Below, one piece after another: positions 59,901-64,000 of a stretch of 64,000 bases of DNA; positions within the stretch are counted from its first letter, which is position 1; every line of letters starts with the position of its first letter. This DNA is from Dastarcus helophoroides (taxonomy: Eukaryota; Arthropoda; Insecta; Coleoptera; Bothrideridae): the NCBI GenBank assembly GCA_028583605.1, contig CM053328.1, positions 10,404,782-10,468,781 on the forward strand, in the 5' to 3' direction. The notes under the pieces are model-generated. The model made no database searches, was not told the DNA's origin, and worked only from the letters and a program-made list of their open reading frames with translations. The translations under genes were made by a program, and so were the position numbers.

Positions 59901-60072
59901 GTAAGCCTTCGTTGTGGTCCTTTCTTAGGGCTAAATATGGCGAGTAGTTCCAGAGCTTGTTTTCTAGTCTTAAAAATTCGTATCGCAGCTTATCTACTTG
60001 ACTAGGTTCGGGGCGTCTCAGGGCTTGTAAGCCGAGAACGCTCGTTGTTATGAAAAGTAGTGTAGCCCACAT
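47561..60072 (-). CDS. Secreted cysteine-rich insect protein (DUF4803-like), nine exons
   Basis: The exons, in order, are 60,072-59,847, 59,791-59,519, 58,074-57,933, 57,608-57,471, 57,416-57,199, 53,919-53,699, 51,994-51,756, 48,095-47,947 and 47,900-47,561, giving about 647 residues. All introns are GT-AG and phases agree, except for two single-base frame problems (near 59,906 and 47,972). The protein has a signal peptide (MWATLLFITTSVLGLQA), an N-terminal helical part with a Trp-rich SVWSWAKTY, a Cys-rich middle (GTCRENC, CRQQRRCNGKIINC, CSYCMCLC) and two beta-type repeats starting VITGLRF and VITGVRF. It ends in a Pro/Ser/Thr-rich tail. Several N-X-S/T sites fit secretion. I recall this layout as insect proteins annotated DUF4803, of unknown function; that label is from memory. 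It may be nested in a UBR3 intron. Confidence 0.85.
47947..48095 (-). CDS. Exon 8: second VITG repeat, with a frame problem
   Basis: The acceptor TTTTTACAG completes a Gly codon, then VRFKEIGSHLNFEIYVTPFN and FTTGKLINAKSKSVWKDNSN. The next codons run into a TGA near 47,970. A one-base skip near 47,971-47,975 gives PDVSPVNP and the phase needed for exon 9. The donor is CCCCGGTAAGT. Confidence 0.82.
48180..51500. repeat. T/C-rich degenerate array in gene 2 intron
   Basis: The + strand is pyrimidine-rich and repeats loose phrases such as CTTCCTCCAGATCTCTAGGT, TTTGATTGCTTTTTTCATAT and TTTAGTTTGCTTCTTTTAAAT, at roughly 150-200 bp and shorter spacing. This is a different array family from the GTCGAAATTT one. 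Related sequence fills 54,090-57,010. No gene was seen. Confidence 0.75.
49081..49147. repeat. 67-bp dispersed repeat, copy 1
   Basis: It aligns without gaps to 58,441-58,507 at about 82% identity (12 mismatches in 67), sharing CTTTC-GG-CCCATTGTGCTA at the end. Both copies are on the + strand within introns of the - strand gene. Class unknown. Confidence 0.6.
51517..51660 (+). mobile_element. Short dispersed element, copy D, with inverted end
   Basis: It starts with GGAACAGACTACTCCTTGG, the far end of the family in one orientation. It then switches to CTGAAGATGATATCTTGGCT, ATCGAAAG, and TTTCTTGGTTTCAGGGGACA in the other orientation. It is thus a partly palindromic copy of the family at 12,973-13,111. 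It lies in a gene 2 intron. Confidence 0.65.
51756..51994 (-). CDS. Exon 7: first VITG repeat
   Basis: The acceptor TTTCTAG completes an Arg codon, then VITGLRFVKKNRIIHLQIQE follows. The rest includes SVHWVPPENYRIEDY and EKRAIDLDDLVIDKDHVITG. The donor is ACAGGTAAGG, phase 1. It contains an NVS glycosylation site. Confidence 0.9.
51995..53698. other. Gene 2 intron with retroposon-like tail
   Basis: This is the intron between exons 6 and 7, mostly ordinary AT-rich DNA without array. About 52,860-53,180 resembles the 3' end of insect RTE-like or SINE retroposons: CTACTACGCGCGACTGCCCC, then AGAAATCGGTTCAATAATTG, GAGCCGTGAAAAG and AAATAAACAAACACACTTTC. This class of ending is known from memory only. 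A small hairpin with CTACTCGCAA and its complement lies at about 53,520-53,578. Confidence 0.5.
52860..53180 (+). mobile_element. Relic resembling an insect RTE/SINE 3' tail
   Basis: The phrase set AAATCGGTTCA, GAGCCGTGAAAAG, AACAAATAAACAAACACACT and TTTCGCATTCATAT is characteristic of the 3' ends of retroposons common in insect genomes. No coding part remains. The open frame on the - strand (52,968-53,267) is incidental. Confidence 0.5.
53699..53919 (-). CDS. Exon 6: Trp/Cys-rich module
   Basis: The exon follows the acceptor TGTGTTTCAG. It encodes GRRYEYIEYENGLVYGRKMG, VDSWWRWLFWHCSYCMCLCD and FSDRYFNMRAAIANIANN. The donor is CAGGTGAGTA, phase 2. The overlapping + strand open frames at 53,414-53,788 and 53,689-53,871 are antisense shadows. 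Confidence 0.9.
54187..54612. repeat. Homopyrimidine C/T tract, ~430 bp
   Basis: The + strand is almost only C and T, in runs such as CTCTCTCCTCCCACTCCTC and TTTTCTTTCTTCTCTTTTCC. The mirror-like composition could form triplex (H-DNA) structure. The F/L/S-rich open frames at 54,187-54,660, 54,222-54,611 and 54,443-55,042 arise from it and are not genes. Confidence 0.85.
56430..56569. mobile_element. 140-bp inverted-repeat element with three 22-bp direct repeats
   Basis: The left end CCGAGTCAGGAATTTAGATT and the right end (reverse complement CCGAATCAGGAATTTGGACT) are inverted; CGACTGA also faces its mirror inside. Between them are three exact-length 22-bp repeats at 56,473-56,538 (CATAGGAAACGTAAAATCCG-AT type). 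It looks like a tiny MITE. No clear target duplication was seen. Confidence 0.7.
57199..57416 (-). CDS. Exon 5: cysteine-rich module
   Basis: The exon follows a 54-bp intron (acceptor TTTATTTCAG). It encodes ETYEEITQLMQGYVQNEVDL and the Cys-rich GTCRENCGEYQYTKSHGC, CRQQRRCNGKIINC and DSDMLICPA. The donor is GCAGTAAGT, phase 0. The spaced cysteines suggest disulfides in an extracellular domain. Confidence 0.88.
57471..57608 (-). CDS. Exon 4
   Basis: The exon follows the acceptor TCCAAATAG and encodes NFTKEAELMRTRFEQRSNNA, then KLVMGKASREYWKCDPKRYI. The donor AAATGTGAGC falls inside a codon, phase 1. It contains an N-glycosylation site (NFT). Confidence 0.85.
57771..57854. mobile_element. 84-bp near-perfect palindrome in intron
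   Basis: The arms at 57,771-57,802 and 57,823-57,854 are inverted copies with about 5 mismatches in 32. Each arm reads GATG, a short hairpin or A/T spacer, then CGAAACCGGTCT. It occupies the 324-bp intron between exons 3 and 4 and is probably an inverted-repeat mobile fragment. Confidence 0.75.
57933..58074 (-). CDS. Exon 3
   Basis: The exon follows the acceptor ACATTTTAG and ends at the donor AAAGGTAAGTG, phase 1. It encodes MFCSSQQSPQQVIYNLYNTI and KGYTMIQFSYMLLKLYGK, a helical stretch. Confidence 0.85.
58441..58507. repeat. 67-bp dispersed repeat, copy 2
   Basis: The partner of 49,081-49,147, gapless, about 82% identical. It is preceded by GTAGCGCCACCTATCGG, not present at the other copy. 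Confidence 0.6.
58564..58618. repeat. Imperfect hairpin
   Basis: GTGTAGTAGC at 58,564-58,573 pairs with GCTACTACAC at 58,609-58,618, and inside these ACATAGGT pairs with ACCTATG. It may be a relic of a small inverted-repeat element. Confidence 0.55.
58690..59480. repeat. Degenerate AAATGGGATT-type array
   Basis: Loose repeats of the words GATCAAATGGGATTCAATCG, TAACCAAATG and GAGATTGAAATTGCA follow one another through about 800 bp. Spacing varies, with fuller phrases near 58,717, 58,863, 59,090 and 59,270. This is a third array family, distinct from the other two. Confidence 0.75.
59519..59791 (-). CDS. Exon 2
   Basis: The exon is 91 codons, phase 0 at both ends. The acceptor TTTCTTTCAAG closes a 55-bp intron (59,792-59,846), so the apparent frame change there is an intron. 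It encodes LDSVWSWAKTYSDLRGIYAL and PSPQQAWLDLADTILNDP, with an N-glycosylation site NSS. The open frame continues upstream through the intron. Confidence 0.85.
59847..60072 (-). CDS. Exon 1: signal peptide and first helices
   Basis: The ATG at 60,072 is followed by a hydrophobic signal peptide and VDKLRYEFLRLENKLWNYSP. The frame breaks after RKDHNE. Skipping one base in CC (+ strand 59,906-59,907) restores AYPEVALIKQFEQFGDILQE up to the donor GAGGTATGT. As it stands, the exon-1 frame ends in a stop at 59,881. Confidence 0.8.
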
Positions 60073-60985
60073 GATGTATTATATCAACCCGGAAAATTAG
60101 CCCATTTGATGATCTGTAGAGTATCGTGAATTGTTACTTAAATTTTCACTTTTGCACTCCAAATTTTCTGCTGTTGTGAAAGTTGCAATGATTCTTTAAT
60201 TAACTTACTTACAGTGATAAAATTTTTGATAATTCAATACAGATAAATGTTAAGAAACCTAGTACCATATTACTTCTTTGTTTAACATTATCGCCATTTT
60301 GCTTATTTAAATATCGAGAAAAAAAACCTAGTTCAAAATTTTGAAGTTGGAAAATGCCGTGTCTGACGACTTAGCTGTGTTAGAAATCTACAGTCAGGAA
60401 TAGTAAATCTTTTCTCAAGAAACAATGTTTCAATGTCAAGAGATAACGACACTACTCCGTTCAAGAATTAAAAACCAAATTAGGCCATTCACTGCTATCG
60501 TAAATTAAACCATGATTTATCTCTTCCGAGACCTCATTGAAGCAATTTAGTAAACATAACCTTGGTACCAGTTTCAGACAATGAGACTATTAACCGCGTA
60601 ATTAAAATACCTGATAACCGTTCTGAATATTTGAGGAAAAAAAGTCGTGAAAGTCCAAAGCTTTCAAATTATATGTCTAATGCGTTATGACGCAGTAAAA
60701 TCGCTCCATTGTCGGTCTCGTGTGCGTTATTTGATGTGCAACGCTTCCGTTTTCTTTCTTTTATAATAGGTTCCCAGAAAAGTTGCACTTGCACAAAGGA
60801 AACACTTTGTTTAAGCAAACTTGATATTATGCGGGCATTGCCAACGTGGAAACCCGAGAGTCGATCAATTAATATTGCAATTGTTCTGGTCCTTTTCTTT
60901 ATTTTATTTATTATTATTATTTTAAAGAAAAATTGTCCAACGCTATCGACTGAAGTTTCTAAGAATTTTTTTTAAGTTTCCAGTA
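60073..60985. other. Upstream region of the - strand gene
   Basis: No gene is supported; the + frame at 60,709-60,975 lacks family features. On the - strand, GTAAGTAAGT near 60,205-60,214 and CTTTCACAACAG near 60,170 could bound a tiny 5' UTR intron of gene 2. I found no convincing TATA box or initiator, so the promoter is presumably in this stretch or farther right. Confidence 0.4.
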
Positions 60986-61089
60986 TCTCTGAAGATGACA
61001 GTTTGGCTGTCGAAACGCATTAGAGCAACGTTTGTGTGTTTTTTAATCTTTCTTGGTTTCAGGGGACAAGTTCTGTATTTCAATATTTA
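60986..61089 (+). mobile_element. Short dispersed element, copy B
   Basis: It reads CTGAAGATGACAGTTTGGCT, then GTCGAAACGCATTAGAGCAA, and TTTCTTGGTTTCAGGGGACA. It is the reverse complement of most of copy A (12,973-13,111) but lacks the ACCAGTCCGTTCC end. Confidence 0.75.
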
Positions 61090-64000
61090 AAAAATAATCT
61101 CAAAATTTTAAGAAAAAGACGAATTTCAAGTAAATTTTAAATTTTTAAAATTATTTTATTCCATTTTACTTTGGTACTTTAATTTTGACGTATTTTCGAT
61201 TTTCTGGAAAAGATCAAATTTTCAGGCAAATTTCTTTTCAAACTCTTCGAAACATTTTTCTCGCAATTATTACTTTTTTATTTACATTTTGGCATAATCT
61301 CGAAATTTCCAACAAATATTTTTATCGAAATTTCGGAAAAATATTCCTCTCGAAATTTACTTTTCTTTTAATAAAATTTCGATCTAATTTCGCGAATAAG
61401 GCGAATTTTCAAGAAAAATACAAATTTTAAGAAAAGTTGAAATTTACAAAATAATTTCTCTCCTACATTTTTAATTTCATCCTTATCTGGAAAAAAGTTT
61501 AAAAGGAACATTTCTCTCAAAATTTTTTTAAGCATGTTTCTCGCAATTTTTAATTTTTACTTACGTTTTGACATAATCTTAAATTTTTGTAAAAAAAATT
61601 GAAATTTCCAAGAAGTCTTTCCCACAAATTTCCAAGAAGTTTTTCCCCGGAATTTCCAAATAGTAAACTTCTCAAAATTTGGTGTATTAAAATTTTGACC
61701 TAATTCTGAGAGGACAAAATTTCAAGAAAAATACGAATTACACAAAATTCAAAAATACGAATTTCGAAGAAAAAATTGGAGTTTGCATAATTAAAAAAAT
61801 GTTGAATTCTGAGACAAGAGTAAAAAGAGGCAAATTTTGAGAAAAAAATATAACGAAAAAAGTCGAAATTGCTCAGAAAAACTCAAATTTTTTGAAAAAA
61901 TAGTTGAATTTTGGGAATAATCAAAATTTAAAAAGTCAAGTTTTGAGAAAAGTTAAAATTTCGAGAAATGATGAAAAAAAACTCGAAATTTCCAGGAAAT
62001 ATTAATTTTAAGAGAGAATTTTGAGATAAAAAGCAAAATTTGCAGAAAGTTGTATTTAAAAAAAGCAATTTTTTTAGAAATTGCTCAAATATTTAGGACA
62101 ATATCCAAAGTACATCCTAACTGTACGAAATAAACAACGAAATTTAATATTTATATTAAGAAAAAAAATCCAAATTTGCATATCAGAAAATGTTAAATTT
62201 GAAGGTAAAAGTCGAAATTCACAAATTTTGAGAAAAATGAATTTCGAAAATTTAAGAGAATCGAACCTTTAAGAAAAAGGTCACAAAACTTAGGGAAAAA
62301 AGTCGAAATTGCGCGGAGCAAATTAAATTTTGAAAAATAAAGTGTACCTTTGAGAATGTCAAAATGAAAAAGTCGAATTTAAGAAAAATCTAAACTTCCA
62401 GAAAAAAACGAACATTAAAAGGTGCCACATTTTGATAAAAATACCAAAATCTCGAAAAATAAAAAGAGAAATGTTTTCAAATATTTGGGAAAGGATCGAA
62501 CTTTTAAAAAAGTAAAAATTTCTCTCGGAATGCGAAATGTTGAAAAAAAGATTAAATTTGAAGAAAAGGACAAATTTTGAGATATAAATCAAAAAGTTGT
62601 ACAAAAAAGTCGATCTGGTTGTTGCAGGAAAAAGTCGAAATTTCTCAAAGAAAATTAAATTTTGAGAAAATAGTTGAATATTTAGAATAGTTAGAATTAA
62701 AAGGTCGAATTTTAAGAAAAGTGAAATTTTGAGAAAAATAGCAAAAATTTGAAAAAAAAGAGAAATGTTGGAAAAAAAACTCTAAATTTCCAGGAAGGAG
62801 GAACATTTTAAAAAGTCAAAATTACTCATGGAATGCCAAATGGCGAGAAAAAAGACTAATTTGAAGAAAAGGGAGAATTTTGAGATAAAAATCAAAATTT
62901 GCATTAAAAATCTACAAAAAAATCGAACTTGTTGTTGAAGAAATTTTTCGGAGAAAATTAAATTTAAGAAAATAGCTGAATATTTTAGAAGTCAAATTTT
63001 GAGAAAAAAATTTCAAGAACAATCAAAATTTAGAGAAAAAACAATTTTAAAAAATATCTTTTTGAAGAAAATAGCTGAATTTGGAAAAATGTTGGTAAGC
63101 AATTCGTTTCGAGATCAAACTTTTTCAAAACGTCAATTTTTCTCCGAAAACGTCAAATTTTGAGAAAAAGAGTTAGACACATTTTAAGATTGTGGAAATC
63201 TCTAAAAAAAAAAAGAAGTGACTGAGAAAAAGGGCCAATTTAAAACATATCGAATTTTGAAGAGAATATTTCGAAAAAAGCCTCGAAATTTTTAGGTAAG
63301 GAATTTTTAAAAAGTCGAGATTTCTCAGAGACAGTCAAATTTCGAGGAAAAAAAACTGATTTTTAAGAAGATCGAAATCTCGATAAAAAGGAGTTTCAAG
63401 GAAAAGGACGAATTTTTAAAAAATATTGCATTTTGAGAAAAATCGTTATATTTCGAAAAAGAGGAATTTTAGAAAAAAAACTCAAAATTTCCAGCAAAGG
63501 GTCGAGAAGTTTTAAAAAAGTCAAAATTTCTCACAGAAAGTCAAAGTTTGAGAAAAAAAAGCTATTTTTTTAAAATGATAGTCGAGTTTTCAATAAAAAA
63601 AAGTTTCGAGGAAAAGGATAAATTTTAAAAATATAGAATTTTGAGAAAAACAGCAATATTTTGAGAAAGAGGAATGCTAGAAAAAACAAGAAATTTTCAG
63701 AAAAAGTCTTAAAAAAGTATTTCTTAGAAAAGGTCAAATTTTGAGGAGAATATTTCGAAAAAGAGGAATGTTACAAAAAGTCTAGACATATTCACGTAAG
63801 AACTTTTAAGAGTCGATATTTCCGAGAGGCAATCAAATTTTTCTGAAAAAAAAACTGAATTTTATGAAGGTCGACGTCTCGATAGAAACGATTTTCGAGG
63901 AAAAGGACGAATTTGAAAAAAATCGAATTTTGAGAAAAATAAATATATTTCGAAAAAGGGAAATGTTGGAAAAAAAACTCGAAATTTCCATGGAAAGGAT
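61090..64000. repeat. A-rich degenerate array to window end
   Basis: This is the GTCGAAATTT/GAGAAAAA theme with A-rich + strand, continuing past the window. A short T-rich part at about 61,140-61,400 has the opposite polarity. No UBR3 exon or other coding sequence was recognised. Confidence 0.8.

Noticed and set aside
60709..60975. 88-codon + strand open frame with a hydrophobic stretch
   Set aside because: No recognisable motif; the hydrophobic stretch comes from a T-rich run. It lies upstream of the - strand gene in DNA with no other coding signal.

Overview
The window is animal nuclear DNA, most likely from an insect, with a beetle as my best guess. Exons are broken by many very short GT-AG introns (46-57 bp), and the DNA between exons is extremely AT-rich. 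Two genes are recognisable. One is an orthologue of the UBR3 ubiquitin ligase on the + strand. The other is a secreted, cysteine-rich insect protein on the - strand that resembles the family I remember as DUF4803. I see no rRNA, tRNA, CRISPR or bacterial-type gene.

Layout: 1-15,227 holds degenerate A-rich arrays, a ~220-240 bp satellite array broken by a dead non-LTR retrotransposon, and a small hAT-type MITE; it is upstream of, or inside, UBR3. Seven UBR3 exons follow (15,228-16,368; 30,767-30,946; 35,236-35,672), separated by tiny introns and by introns of 14.4 kb and 4.3 kb. No later UBR3 exon was found, so the intron after 35,672 probably runs past the window end. If so, the - strand gene (nine exons, 60,072 to 47,561) is nested inside UBR3. 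The last 4 kb is again A-rich array.

Most non-coding DNA is one loose repeat theme, a word close to GTCGAAATTT followed by A-runs, recurring about every 20 bp and arranged in higher-order units of ~300, ~350-400, ~430 and 1,260 bp. Four hAT-type insertions have clear terminal inverted repeats and perfect 8-bp target duplications (18,504-21,660; 31,218-34,920; 41,555-46,337; 14,412-14,774). The three large ones are 3.2-4.8 kb, show no transposase, and are filled with this same array. The array's strand polarity often flips at or inside them. One sits inside another MITE. Other mobile DNA includes a Mutator-like (MULE-type) element with a broken transposase, a ~137-bp dispersed family with four copies, and several palindromic short elements.

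The UBR3 exons are clean. The - strand gene reads well through nine exons but needs two single-base corrections (near 59,906 and 47,972), which could be assembly errors or real damage. The strongest candidate for something undescribed is the family of non-autonomous hAT elements that carry satellite-like arrays and may spread them.
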